From: Chryseobacterium culicis
GTDB lineage: Bacteria; Bacteroidota; Bacteroidia; Flavobacteriales; Weeksellaceae
DNA length: 64,000 nt
Direction of reading: 5' to 3'
Assembly (NCBI RefSeq): GCF_900108365.1
Contig: NZ_FNWQ01000001.1
Span: 1,178,001 to 1,242,000 of the forward strand
Position 1 is the stretch's first letter, and each line of letters opens with the position of its first letter. Positions 42,142-51,623 of this stretch are shown here, piece by piece. The translations under genes were made by a program, and so were the position numbers. The notes under the pieces are model-generated. The model saw only the letters and a list, made by a program, of their open reading frames with translations, had not been told where the DNA came from and did no database searches.

Positions 42142-44328
42142 ATGAAAGTAATTATATTTCCCATAGCGATATTAGCAGGCTCATTTGCAATGGCTCAGCA
42201 AGCTCCGGATGCGGCTGCACAAGATACGGTAAAAGGAAATGCAAAAGAAATAGAAGCGGTTACTCTGGTTGCCAGAAAACCGACCGTAGAATCTAAAATT
42301 GACCGAACAGTATTTAATGTAGCAAACAGTGCAATTCTGGCTGGAAATACAACATGGGACGTTCTTAGAATGACTCCTTTGGTAAGCATTGATAATAATG
42401 ATGATGTAAAAGCCGAAGGCCAAATGGTTACCGTATACATCAACGACAGGAAATCTGTTTTTACAGGAAAAGAATTGAAGGAATATCTTAAAACAATTCC
42501 TGCTGATAACCTGATGAAAATTGAGGTGATTACCAGCCCTTCCTCGCGTTATGAAACTTCAGGGTCTGTCATCAATATTGTGCTCAAAAAAAGAGATGAT
42601 GAAGGAATTAAAGGCAGCATCTCTCTCAACAACAGGCAAAGTACCAAAAACTCACAATACTCTAATTTTAATCTGAACTACCATAAGAAAAAGTTTACCC
42701 AGACTTTTATCGGAGGGTACAATAACGGAAATTATGTGCAGAAAACCCAAACCTGGGACAACCGCTATTCTACTAATAGGCTGACTCAGTTTAATCTGGA
42801 GAACGTAATGAGAAACGAAAGCCCGTCTATTTCCTCCACTTCAGAATTTGAATTGAATGATAAAAATAACATAGGATTTGTTGCGGAGTATTCACAGAGC
42901 AGAAATCTGTCTCTGGCAGAATCTAACGGAATGATCTTCGAGAATGGAAATCCGGGAGACTCTTTCCTTCAGACTCAGAATATATGGGGATTCAACCGTA
43001 ACCTGGGGACTAATGCGTTCTATAAATACTATGATAAAGAAAAGAACAGGATTTTAGATATTAACTTAGGAACCAACTACTCCAGCAATGACAATGATAA
43101 TTTGATTGATAAGCAAATTAATAATATGTCGGGAAGCACAGTCCAGCAGCTTGGAGTGCTCAGTTCCAATCAGATGCGCAATTATTATCTGAAAGTAGAT
43201 TACACTCAGCCTTTAGGAAAATCCGGCGGTACAATAGAAGTGGGCGGAAAAACAGAAATTAACAATCATATTATTCCTAACAGTCTTTACGGATTCAGTA
43301 TGACGGATGCTAATTCCGAGTTTTATAACCTGGCAAGAAATGATACTTTTCATTACGAGGACAATTTAAGCTCTTTATATGCCAATTACAGTAAAACATT
43401 CTTTAAAAAATTAGAAACAAGAATCGGAGTTCGTTACGAATATATTGATTATAAAGTAAGACAGGATGTAGCAGGTACAGAGAGAAAAGATTCATACGGA
43501 ACTTTTCTTCCTAATTTATTGCTGAAATACAGCTTCTCAGAGAAATTTGATCTGAGTCTTACCTATAACCGAAGCATCTGGAGACCCTGGTATTCTGAAT
43601 TTAATCCATTCCTTGTGCCCGAAATTAACGGTACCTATTCAAGAGGAAACCTTTATCTGAATCCGAACCCGAATGACCGGCTGTACATGAAATTTGGAAT
43701 CCTTAAGAAGTATTTTATTTCCGCAAGATATATGCATACCAATCAGGATTACTGGACTACCTATGTGACAGAAAACGGGAGAACCGTTTCTTTACCGGGG
43801 AATTTTGACGGAAAAGTTGAGAAATATTATCTTTTTGCCAACACCAATCAGAACTTTCTGAAAAATAAACTGAATGTAAATGCTGGATTCGGATGGTATT
43901 ATATTAATAATAAGGATTTTAATGAGAAAAATAAGTTGGGAGGAAAAGATTATATTAGTTATTGGGGAGCTTCTGCCAACGTTTCTTACACGAATCTTTT
44001 CAATAAGAATATTAACTTAAGTGCTTGGGTAGAATTGGCCAATCAGAACAACGGAAACTCTTATGCGAATAATACTAACGTTTTCCATAATATCTCTGTA
44101 ACTAAAATATTCCCGAAAACCCAGATGGAGCTGAGCATGCAGCTGATGAATATCTTTAAAAGACCTTATGGTGATAACACAACTTATAGCCCGGACGGCA
44201 CCTTCAGAGAGTACTCAAAATGGGACTGGTACGGTGTTTCTCTTACTTTTGTAAAACGTTTCGGAAACCAGAAAGTAAAAGAAAATACAAAAACCGACGT
44301 AGAAAAAAACGGCGGCGGCGGAAAATAA
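42142..44328 (+). CDS. TonB-dependent receptor-like outer-membrane protein
   Basis: This 728-residue protein has a signal peptide (about 1-18, SFAMAQ). A plug-like domain follows (WDVLRMTPLVSIDNNDDVKA, then GQMVTVYINDRKSVFTGKEL and KIEVITSPSSRYETSGSVIN). A long C-terminal beta barrel comes after (about 200-710) with many aromatic strands, of the OMP_b-brl_3 type. It has no classical TonB box or carboxypeptidase-like N-terminal domain, so the transport mode is unclear. The C-terminus ends in a basic and Gly-rich tail (KNGGGGK) instead of a terminal Phe. It stands alone; the substrate is not indicated. Confidence 0.88.
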   Translation: MKVIIFPIAILAGSFAMAQQAPDAAAQDTVKGNAKEIEAVTLVARKPTVESKIDRTVFNVANSAILAGNTTWDVLRMTPLVSIDNNDDVKAEGQMVTVYINDRKSVFTGKELKEYLKTIPADNLMKIEVITSPSSRYETSGSVINIVLKKRDDEGIKGSISLNNRQSTKNSQYSNFNLNYHKKKFTQTFIGGYNNGNYVQKTQTWDNRYSTNRLTQFNLENVMRNESPSISSTSEFELNDKNNIGFVAEYSQSRNLSLAESNGMIFENGNPGDSFLQTQNIWGFNRNLGTNAFYKYYDKEKNRILDINLGTNYSSNDNDNLIDKQINNMSGSTVQQLGVLSSNQMRNYYLKVDYTQPLGKSGGTIEVGGKTEINNHIIPNSLYGFSMTDANSEFYNLARNDTFHYEDNLSSLYANYSKTFFKKLETRIGVRYEYIDYKVRQDVAGTERKDSYGTFLPNLLLKYSFSEKFDLSLTYNRSIWRPWYSEFNPFLVPEINGTYSRGNLYLNPNPNDRLYMKFGILKKYFISARYMHTNQDYWTTYVTENGRTVSLPGNFDGKVEKYYLFANTNQNFLKNKLNVNAGFGWYYINNKDFNEKNKLGGKDYISYWGASANVSYTNLFNKNINLSAWVELANQNNGNSYANNTNVFHNISVTKIFPKTQMELSMQLMNIFKRPYGDNTTYSPDGTFREYSKWDWYGVSLTFVKRFGNQKVKENTKTDVEKNGGGGK

Positions 44329-44959
44329 TCCAACATTTGCCAGGTAAAATGAAAGCAGGTTTCAATTTGGAATCTGCTTTTTATTTTTGGGTAGAAGCTA
44401 GAAGAGGGAAGTAATGAAGTAGATCCTTGATGCTTGTCTAAATATTCTTAAACCATTAAGAATGTATTACGCTGTTAAGAGTATTAAGGGAATTTCTAAA
44501 GACATTTTTTAGGTATGCTGCTTCATTCAAATTTATTTGAACCTTAATATTCCTTAAACCTTAAATCACCTTAATGGTTTAAAATAAATCTGTGAAATCA
44601 TTTTAATCTGTAGAAAAGAAATAATTAGATTTTAACGCAAAGTTTTTATCTGAATTTCTTATTATTTTAAGGCAGCAAAGAACTTGAATCAATTACATTG
44701 ATTTTTTCTAAGCTTTTCTAAGCGGACGCACAATCATAGTCCTTCTTAAGCAACAAAGTTGCTTTCTTAGCTCCCTTAAAAATGTTACTTTTTTATTAAA
44801 AACTTTGCGTTAAAAAATTCTGACAGATTTAGCCGCTCGCAAAAAATGGGAGAAATAAAAAAACAGACCCCAAATCCGGGATCTGTTTAATTCAACCAAA
44901 TAAATTATTAAAATGTGAGAGATTGTTTTTGAGAGGATATCCTCAAATTAATTTCTCAT
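44329..44959. other. Intergenic region with AT-rich repeats of the TTAAG type
   Basis: 631 bp without a gene. It has several variants of ACCTTAAT, AACCATTAAG and AAACTTTGCGTTAAA, resembling dispersed intergenic repeats seen elsewhere in this genome type, and a terminator for the beta-glucosidase gene at its right end. Nothing else seen. Confidence 0.4.
44861..44889 (-). terminator. Terminator of the beta-glucosidase gene
   Basis: AAACAGA and TCTGTTT flank a CCC/GGG core, about 70 bp beyond the stop codon of the minus-strand gene. Confidence 0.6.
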
Positions 44960-47224
44960 TTATTTAAGAGTAAACTTTACTTTTGTTTTAATAGCATCGG
45001 AAGAATTTCCAATCAATGCTTCAAAATCTCCCGGCTCAGCTACCCAATCGTGTTTTCCGGCATCAAAATAACTTAAGGCCGTTTTATCAATGGTGAAAGT
45101 AACCTCTTTCTGTTCTCCCGGATTCAGATACACTTTTTCAAAACCTTTCAGTTCTTTTGCAGGACGCGGAACAGATGATTTCAAATCACTGATATAAAGC
45201 TGCGCCACCTCGGCACCTGCTTTTTTACCCGTATTTTTCACGGTTACGGTAAACGTAATCTTGCCATCCTGTGAAATTGTTGTCTGGTCTGCTTTTGCTT
45301 TTCCGAATTCAAATGTGGTATAGCTCAATCCATGTCCGAAACTGAACAGGGGCTTTATATTTTTGGTGTCGTGCCAGCGGTAACCTACAAAGAAGCTTTC
45401 GTTATAAGTAATATTGATCGGGTTTTTCTGGTCTTTACCTTTTCCTGCTGCCAGCTCATCTTTCTGTCCGGGATATTCTCCAAGCTGGTGTGCTGCATTG
45501 TCTTCAAGCCTTACAGGAAATGTAAACGGAAGCTTTCCTGATGGATTGGCATCTCCAGCTAAAATGGCAGCAATAGAATTTCCTGCTTCAGAACCTAAAT
45601 ACCAGGCTTGTACAACAGTGGGAACTTCTTTGATCCATGGCATTGCCACAGCATTCCCGGAAACTAAAACTACTGCAAGATTTTTATTGGCTTTTGCAAG
45701 TGCGGTAATCACTTTATCCTGACTGTAAGGTAATCCGTAGCTCTTTCTGTCGTTTCCTTCGCTGTCCTGGAAGTCTGCTTTATTCAGCCCGCCTACGAAA
45801 ATGACATAATCTGATTTTTTGGCTAATTCCACAGCTTCATTCAGCAATTCAGCTTCCGAGCGGGTGTCTTTTAAATCCTGTCCGGATTTTACCCCGTTAT
45901 ATTCTCCTCCGATATCGCCTACATAACCTCTTGCATATTGTACATCTGCCTGTTTTCCAAATCTGGATTTGATTCCGTCTAAAGGAAGTGTTTCATATTT
46001 TGCTTTTAATGATGAAGAACCTCCGCCAACAGTCATTATTTTAATAGCATTTTCTCCGATAACGGCTATTTTTTTCGCCTTATTAATATCAATAGGAAGA
46101 ACATTTCCCTGATTTTTTAATAGAACAATTCCTTCTTCTCCAATTTCTCTGGCTATCGCTTTATGCTCTTCAGAAGCAATATTTCCGAAAGGCTTGTTAC
46201 GGTTCATCGTAGTTTTATAAGCAAGACGAAGTAATCTTGTTACCTTGTCATCAAGTTCTTTTGTTCCTACTTTCCCTGCTTTAATAAGATCAAGGTAAGG
46301 CTTTGCCAGATAATAATTGTCATAGGCATTCTTAGTTCCTGCGGAAAGTCCGTTGGTCCATGATCCGAATTCGAGGTCAAGACCATTGTGGATAGCCTGT
46401 TCTGTATTGTTTACAGCACCCCAGTCAGATACTACCACGCCTTTATAGTTCCATTCTTTCTTTAAAATATCATTCAAAAGATATTGATTCTGGCTGGCAT
46501 ACTGGCCTTTGTACATATCATACGCTCCCATAATCGTCCATGAATCTCCCTCTGTAACCGCTGCTTTGAAAGGGGGGAGGTAAATTTCATATAGAGCTCT
46601 GTCATCTACATTCACATTACTCGTATGACGGAACATTTCCTGATTGTTTAAGGCATAATGTTTTACAGAAGTTGCTACGCCATTAGACTGCACCCCTTTG
46701 ATATAAGGAACTACCATTTTTGAGGTCAGATAAGGATCTTCACCCATGTATTCAAAATTCCTTCCGTTGAGTGGAGTTCTGTAAATATTTACTCCCGGTC
46801 CGAGAAGAATATCTTTTTTTCTGTAACGAGCTTCTTCTCCTAAAGCTTTACCATAGTTCCATGACATTTTTTTGTTCCATGTTGCGGATAAAGCAGTCAG
46901 GGCAGGGTAGGCGATAATGGAGTCATTGGTCCATCCGGCCTGATCCCATTCGTCCCACATTACTTCAGGGCGAACTCCGTGCGGACCGTCTGTTGTCCAG
47001 AATTCAGGAATACCTAATCTTGGAACACCCGGCGAACTGAATTTCGACTGCGCGTGAAGCATTGCTACTTTTTCTTCCAGCGTCATTCTTGACAATGCAT
47101 CCTGAATACGCTGTTCTACAGGTTTGGATTCATCTAAATAAACGGGTATGGTAGTATTGGTCTGAGCCATATAAGAAGCAGAAATAAAGGTGAGTAAACT
47201 TATAATGACGGTTTTCTTTAACAT
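44960..47224 (-). CDS. bglX: Glycoside hydrolase family 3 beta-glucosidase
   Basis: This 754-residue protein has a signal peptide (about 1-20, ASYMAQ). The N-terminal GH3 barrel (about 45-370) carries WTTDGPHGVRPEV, the conserved KHYALNNQE and the nucleophile region GVVVSDWGAV. A second alpha/beta sandwich domain (about 390-590) and a C-terminal fibronectin III-like domain (about 640-750: GAEVAQLYISDLKSSVPRPA, then KELKGFEKV) complete the usual BglX layout. It should remove beta-linked glucose or xylose from oligosaccharides in the periplasm. It is transcribed alone. Confidence 0.94.
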   Translation of the reverse strand: MLKKTVIISLLTFISASYMAQTNTTIPVYLDESKPVEQRIQDALSRMTLEEKVAMLHAQSKFSSPGVPRLGIPEFWTTDGPHGVRPEVMWDEWDQAGWTNDSIIAYPALTALSATWNKKMSWNYGKALGEEARYRKKDILLGPGVNIYRTPLNGRNFEYMGEDPYLTSKMVVPYIKGVQSNGVATSVKHYALNNQEMFRHTSNVNVDDRALYEIYLPPFKAAVTEGDSWTIMGAYDMYKGQYASQNQYLLNDILKKEWNYKGVVVSDWGAVNNTEQAIHNGLDLEFGSWTNGLSAGTKNAYDNYYLAKPYLDLIKAGKVGTKELDDKVTRLLRLAYKTTMNRNKPFGNIASEEHKAIAREIGEEGIVLLKNQGNVLPIDINKAKKIAVIGENAIKIMTVGGGSSSLKAKYETLPLDGIKSRFGKQADVQYARGYVGDIGGEYNGVKSGQDLKDTRSEAELLNEAVELAKKSDYVIFVGGLNKADFQDSEGNDRKSYGLPYSQDKVITALAKANKNLAVVLVSGNAVAMPWIKEVPTVVQAWYLGSEAGNSIAAILAGDANPSGKLPFTFPVRLEDNAAHQLGEYPGQKDELAAGKGKDQKNPINITYNESFFVGYRWHDTKNIKPLFSFGHGLSYTTFEFGKAKADQTTISQDGKITFTVTVKNTGKKAGAEVAQLYISDLKSSVPRPAKELKGFEKVYLNPGEQKEVTFTIDKTALSYFDAGKHDWVAEPGDFEALIGNSSDAIKTKVKFTLK

Positions 47225-47305
47225 ATGCCTTTCTATTTGATTAAAAGCAAAAGTAAAGAAAATTTCTTTATTATCTCAAATTGAGAAAATAAAATTTTAA
47301 CGAAT

Positions 47306-47336
47306 AAAAAACTGCCTGTGGATTTACAGACAGCTT
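47306..47336 (-). terminator. Candidate terminator of the met operon
   Basis: On the minus strand CTGTCTGT and ACAGGCAG form a stem around AAATCC, followed by TTTTT. It lies about 125 bp beyond the metQ stop, after a pyrimidine-rich stretch. Confidence 0.55.
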
Positions 47337-47459
47337 TACTATTAAATATTTTACTTGTAATGGAGGAAAAAGTAAAGATAAGTTAGCAAGTGAAAAGCGA
47401 AAACCCCAATCCGGAAACTCAAATTCTCTCACTCTAAAAATTCTCAACCCTCCAACTCA

Positions 47460-48269
47460 TCAGTCCCATCCCTTCACAGCGCCTCCTTTGAAAATCTCTT
47501 TGGCTTTCTTTTCTACTTCAGGAGATTCATATGCCTTTACAAAGTTTTTTACTTTCTGGCTGTTTTTATTATCCTGTCTGGCAACCACTACGTTCACATA
47601 CGGTGAGTCTTTATCTTCTACAAGAACACCCTGCTTTTCCTGGTCCAAACCTGCCTGAGCGGCAAAATTATTGTTGATAATCCCTACCACAACATCTCTG
47701 TCATCCAAAACCCTTGGGATCTGAGCGCCTTCAATTTCCATGATTTTCAGCTGTTTCGGGTTCTCTGTAATATCGGTTACTTTAGGGAGAAGCCCCACGC
47801 CGTCTTTCAATTTCAGAAGGCCGCTTTTTTGCAGAAGAAGTAAAGAACGACCTCCGTTGGTCGGGTCATTGGGAATCACAATCGTATTGCCTTCCTTCAA
47901 TTCACTGATATTTTTAATCTTTTTTGAATAAGCTACAATGGGATAAACAAATGTATTTCCCACAGGCACAAGATTATAGCCCCTCTGTTTGGACTGCTCT
48001 GTTAAATAAGGAATATGCTGAAAGGCATTGGCATCAATATCTCCGTTAGTCAGTGCTTCATTGGGAACTACATAATCGTTGAAAGGGATCAGTTCCACTT
48101 CCAGATTGTACCTTTCCTTAGCTACTTTTTTAGCTACTTCAGCAATTTCCTGCTCCGGACCATACGTAATTCCTACACGGATAAAGTTCGGGTCATCTTT
48201 TCTTCCCGAACAGGCACTGAACAATAATATTCCCGCAGCCAATAAACCAAAAATCTTTATTTTTTTCAT
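47460..48269 (-). CDS. metQ: Methionine ABC transporter substrate-binding lipoprotein
   Basis: This 269-residue NlpA/MetQ-type protein starts at the ATG at 48269, giving a lipoprotein signal with LLFSACSG (lipobox Cys at about 20). Motifs of the family include RVGITYGPEQEIAEVA, VELIPFNDYVVPNEALTNGD, IDANAFQH and IVIPNDPTNGGRSL. It would bind D/L-methionine in the periplasm and deliver it to MetI. It is the last gene of metN-metI-metQ. A 98-bp gap to metI has a pyrimidine-rich repeated motif (CTCAAACTCTCC) that also occurs at other intergenic sites. Confidence 0.93.
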   Translation of the reverse strand: MKKIKIFGLLAAGILLFSACSGRKDDPNFIRVGITYGPEQEIAEVAKKVAKERYNLEVELIPFNDYVVPNEALTNGDIDANAFQHIPYLTEQSKQRGYNLVPVGNTFVYPIVAYSKKIKNISELKEGNTIVIPNDPTNGGRSLLLLQKSGLLKLKDGVGLLPKVTDITENPKQLKIMEIEGAQIPRVLDDRDVVVGIINNNFAAQAGLDQEKQGVLVEDKDSPYVNVVVARQDNKNSQKVKNFVKAYESPEVEKKAKEIFKGGAVKGWD

Positions 48270-48367
48270 TCTATTTTTTATTTTAAATGATAGTGAGGTA
48301 AAAAATGAACGGCGAGTGAACTCTAACCTGCTCAAACTCTCCAACTCATTTTCTCTCCAACTCAAAA

Positions 48368-49024
48368 CTACCTGTGATCAAATCTTTTGGACAGTCTGTC
48401 CCCCATAAACTGAATGATGAAAACCAAAAGAACAAGTAAAATTAAAACTGTATTCATAATGACAATATCATACCCGATATATCCGTATTGGTAACCTACC
48501 TGTCCTAATCCTCCGGCTCCTACAGCACCACCCATTGCAGAGTACCCTACCAGAGTAATTAAAGTAATGGTGGCATTGTTGATTAATGAAGGCAGTGCTT
48601 CAGGCAGTAACACCTTTCTGATGATCTGTAAGGGAGAAGCTCCCAGCGCTCTTGCCGTTTCTATAAGACCGTGAGGAACTTCAATAAGGCTGTTTTCCAC
48701 AAGTCTTGCAATAAAAGGTGCGGCTCCTACACTTAGAGGAACCAAAGCTGCATTTACCCCAATAGAAGTTCCAGCTAAAACTCTTGTGAAAGGAATCATC
48801 CATACAATCAGAATAATAAAAGGAATTGCTCGGAAAATATTCACCAAAACAGAAAGCCCTCTATGATAGAAAGCATTTTCCAACAGCTGGCCTTTTCTGG
48901 TTAGAAAAAGCATAATCCCAACAGGAAGTCCCAATACAAATCCAAAAAATCCGGATAAAAATGTCATGTAAACCGTTTCCCAGGTTCCTTTTGCCAAAAG
49001 GGCAATTACCGTATCACTAAGCAT
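48368..49024 (-). CDS. metI: Methionine ABC transporter permease
   Basis: This 218-residue inner-membrane protein has five or six helices and the BPD_transp_1 coupling loop EALPSLINNATITLITLVGY, preceded by ETARALGASPLQIIRKVLLP, the EAA motif that touches the ATPase MetN. Typical MetI length. Its start overlaps the metN end by 8 bp, so translation is coupled. It would be the membrane channel for methionine import. Confidence 0.94.
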   Translation of the reverse strand: MLSDTVIALLAKGTWETVYMTFLSGFFGFVLGLPVGIMLFLTRKGQLLENAFYHRGLSVLVNIFRAIPFIILIVWMIPFTRVLAGTSIGVNAALVPLSVGAAPFIARLVENSLIEVPHGLIETARALGASPLQIIRKVLLPEALPSLINNATITLITLVGYSAMGGAVGAGGLGQVGYQYGYIGYDIVIMNTVLILLVLLVFIIQFMGDRLSKRFDHR

Positions 49025-50045
49025 ATCCTTTTACTGTATTTTGAATTTTATTTTGATTGAAATAAGAGATCACCTGTTGGTTTTCCTCCACTTCCCCGTG
49101 AAGCTGCAGCAGAATTTTACCGAAATTGGAGTTTCCAAAATACTCTACATCTGCCTTTAACAATTTATAAGGAATTTTGTATTGGCTGTACAGTGCAGAA
49201 AGAATTTGTTCAACACTGATGTTTTCGCTAAGTTCTATTTCAACAAGAGGAAACAAACCATGTTTGGGTTCTTTCTGAAGTCTGCTGATGAGTTCCTGTG
49301 GCAGGGTCATGATATCTGAATTGATGAACTGGCGGATGATCGGGTTCTCTTTGTCCGAAATAATCTCGCTTAAAGTTCCTTTTGTTACTAATTTTCCTTT
49401 GTCGATCACAGCTACATGATTGCAGACTGCTTTAATGACTTCCATTTCGTGGGTAATGAGAAGGATGGTAATTCCCAGTCTCTGATTGATATCTCTTAAA
49501 AGCTGCAGAATAGACTGTGTAGTGGCCGGATCCAGTGCACTGGTTGCTTCGTCACAAAGCAGCAGGTGAGGATCATTGGCCAGAGCTCTTGCAATAGCAA
49601 CTCTTTGTTTCTGTCCTCCTGAAAGGCTTTTAGGATAATCATTAGCCTTATCTTCAAGGCCTACGATCTTTAATAATTCGTTTACTTTTCTGTTGATTTC
49701 CTCTTTGCTGGTACCATCCAGCTCCAGAGGAAGGGCTACATTATCAAAAACAGTTCTTGAAGAAAGAAGATTGAAATGCTGGAAGATCATTCCTATCTTT
49801 TTACGCTCTTCAGCCAGTTGTTTGGAACTGAGTCTGGTGAAATCTTTGCCGTTAATGATAATCTGTCCCTCATCCGGTCTTTCCAAAAGATTTACTGTAC
49901 GGATCAGGGTACTTTTTCCTGCCCCGGAAAATCCTATAATTCCTACGATATCTCCTTTATCTATGGTGAGACTCACCTTATCCAGCGCCTTAAAGGACTG
50001 CTTTTTTTGGTGAAATGTTTTTGAAATGCTTTTGATTTCTATCAT
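49017..50045 (-). CDS. metN: Methionine ABC transporter ATP-binding protein
   Basis: This 342-residue protein has a Walker A GFSGAGKST (about 38-46), Q-loop IFQHFNLLSSRTVFDN, signature SLSGGQKQR, Walker B LLLCDEATSALDP and an H-loop THEMEVIK. A C-terminal NIL domain (about 265-342) senses cytoplasmic methionine in this family. The gene overlaps metI. The EamA gene lies 21 bp upstream on the same strand and may belong to the same transcript. Confidence 0.95.
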   Translation of the reverse strand: MIEIKSISKTFHQKKQSFKALDKVSLTIDKGDIVGIIGFSGAGKSTLIRTVNLLERPDEGQIIINGKDFTRLSSKQLAEERKKIGMIFQHFNLLSSRTVFDNVALPLELDGTSKEEINRKVNELLKIVGLEDKANDYPKSLSGGQKQRVAIARALANDPHLLLCDEATSALDPATTQSILQLLRDINQRLGITILLITHEMEVIKAVCNHVAVIDKGKLVTKGTLSEIISDKENPIIRQFINSDIMTLPQELISRLQKEPKHGLFPLVEIELSENISVEQILSALYSQYKIPYKLLKADVEYFGNSNFGKILLQLHGEVEENQQVISYFNQNKIQNTVKGYA

Positions 50046-50066
50046 TCTGTTTCTATACTATTTACA

Positions 50067-51062
50067 TTAAATAGGCTGATATCCTCTGCCTGTTCTGTTT
50101 AAAAATCTCTTAACTCTTCTGATTTTAACCTTTGACCGTTTTGAAAGTCTGAAATACTTGGTGACATTTGTTAGAAGTACTCCCAGCAATATGATGAATA
50201 AACCATACAGCTGACCTCCATTGATGCTTTGGTTGGCAACAATCCAGCCTGCAATCACCGTTACAATAGGGTTGATGTAGGTATGGGTGCTTACCAGAGC
50301 AGCGGGTTTTACGGACAGAAGCCAAATGTACGACAAATAAGCGATTATAGATCCAAAGAAGATCAAAAATAGAACTCCAAACCACGCTGATAATGGAACA
50401 GCAGCCACTGAAAAATCTGTCCATTCTTTTCTGAAGAAAGCAATGATAAAAGAGGCTGATCCCGCTACTATAAGCTGTTGGGCAATATTCATGAACGTAG
50501 ATTGAGAAGCGGGGTTTTTCTTGGAATATAAAGAACCCAATACCCAGGCAATGGAGCTTAATCCCAAAACGATAAACGCCGTAATACGTAAATTGCCATC
50601 AGTAACTGCATGTGCATTAGAATTTACACTGCCTTTTAAAAACAGAACCAAGCCTGCAAAACCTATTACCAATCCTAGCGGAATAAATTTATCCGAAAAA
50701 TAATATTTCCAGTTCTTTTTGTCGATAGCAATGAACCAGAACGGGCCGGTAGCAATAGAAATAGCAGCCTCAGAAGCCGTCACATATTGTTCTCCCCAGG
50801 CTACAAGCCCGGTTCCTCCGGTAAGAATAAGAATACCGGTTATTGCATTTTTCTTCCAGTTGATCATAGAATTTGCTCTTTCTCCTTTAGACAGAAGATA
50901 CCCGATCATCAGTATTCCGGCAACCAGAAACCTTAACCCCGAAAGAATAAATGGCGGAAAACCTTTTAAGCCAAATGAAATAGCTAAAAACGTAATTCCC
51001 CATATCACATAGATGTTTGTAAACGCCAATGGAATTAACCATTTGTTTTTAGAATTGCTCAT
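50067..51062 (-). CDS. EamA/DMT family transporter
   Basis: This 331-residue inner-membrane protein has about ten helices in two EamA repeats (about 10-150 and 175-310; YVIWGITFLAISFG in the first and IFFGSIIAYLSYIWLLSVKP in the second). The C-terminus is basic. This family exports amino acids or other metabolites; the substrate here is unknown, though its position directly before metNIQ suggests an amino-acid link. It is the first gene after the leader-peptide and terminator region, so it and the met genes are likely controlled together. Confidence 0.88.
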   Translation of the reverse strand: MSNSKNKWLIPLAFTNIYVIWGITFLAISFGLKGFPPFILSGLRFLVAGILMIGYLLSKGERANSMINWKKNAITGILILTGGTGLVAWGEQYVTASEAAISIATGPFWFIAIDKKNWKYYFSDKFIPLGLVIGFAGLVLFLKGSVNSNAHAVTDGNLRITAFIVLGLSSIAWVLGSLYSKKNPASQSTFMNIAQQLIVAGSASFIIAFFRKEWTDFSVAAVPLSAWFGVLFLIFFGSIIAYLSYIWLLSVKPAALVSTHTYINPIVTVIAGWIVANQSINGGQLYGLFIILLGVLLTNVTKYFRLSKRSKVKIRRVKRFLNRTGRGYQPI

Positions 51063-51091
51063 TTTTATATTTTAATGTTGTTGTGTTCAAT

Positions 51092-51120
51092 AAAAAAAGC
51101 TCTACCACGTGGTAAAGCCT
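51092..51120 (-). terminator. Attenuator-like terminator before the EamA-met genes
   Basis: On the minus strand GCTTTACCACGTGGTAGAGC is followed by seven T residues. The stem is nine base pairs with a G-T pair. It sits between the short leader frame and the EamA ATG, a position typical for attenuation. Confidence 0.7.
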
Positions 51121-51147
51121 TTGAAATATGTCTAAATAAAAGTAAGG

Positions 51148-51246
51148 TCAACCACAGTATTCTTGATGCACAGGCATACAGATATCCTTCATCATGTTTT
51201 TGATGGTATGTTTCTTCATTGAATTATTTTTTAATTCTGCCTTCAT
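51148..51246 (-). CDS. Candidate leader peptide of the EamA-met region
   Basis: This 32-codon frame starts 20 bp after the predicted transcription start. The product is MKAELKNNSMKKHTIKNMMK followed by DICMPVHQEYCG. It has five Met and two Cys. It is followed by the terminator at 51092-51120 and then the transport genes, so ribosome position on the Met codons could decide termination. It may instead be an untranslated leader; coding is unproven. Confidence 0.4.
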   Translation of the reverse strand: MKAELKNNSMKKHTIKNMMKDICMPVHQEYCG

Positions 51247-51272
51247 TTTGCTCGTTTTCCTGAATACGTTTG

Positions 51273-51280
51273 CAAATATA
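51273..51280 (-). promoter_or_regulatory. Promoter -7 box of the EamA-met transcript
   Basis: On the minus strand TATATTTG matches the TAnnTTTG consensus and predicts a start near 51266, about 20 bp before the leader frame. The rest of the gap 51281-51571 shows nothing specific. Confidence 0.55.
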
Positions 51281-51571
51281 TAATATAATTTTATTTAGTC
51301 CACTAAAAAAGTAGACTTTTTGAATATTAAATTATTGTTAATGATTTAATGTGTTTAAAATCAACTTTTTATATGTATTGCTTTTTTATTAGTTTAACAT
51401 GCTTTGCTGAATTTTTATATTTTTTATTCAAAATAATGCTCCCGGTTTAGTTATGGTTAACGTTGTGAAAAACATAATATAAATTGAAAATTTTGAGAAT
51501 TTTATAAAGTAAATCTTGTTGCTTATAGGAAGGTTATACTCAAAAGTCTTCGTAAATGGAGTTTTATATTT

Positions 51572-51604
51572 ATTAAACTAGTTAAATGCACAGGATTTTC
51601 GGTC
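51572..51604 (+). promoter_or_regulatory. Shared 33-bp element upstream of the first dioxygenase gene
   Basis: ATTAAACTAGTTAAATG, then CA, then CAGGATTTTCGGTC. It matches 28 of 33 bases with 57836-57868 upstream of the pirin gene. Both sit just ahead of a -7-like box (TAATTTAG at 51609-51616 here). AACTAGTT is a perfect palindrome inside it, as for a dimeric repressor. Confidence 0.6.
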
Positions 51605-51623
51605 GCCGTAATTTAGCATCAAA

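Noticed and set aside
51061..51300. SAM riboswitch ahead of the met genes
   Set aside because: No SAM-I or SAM-II core helices were found; a short leader frame and a simple terminator explain the region better.
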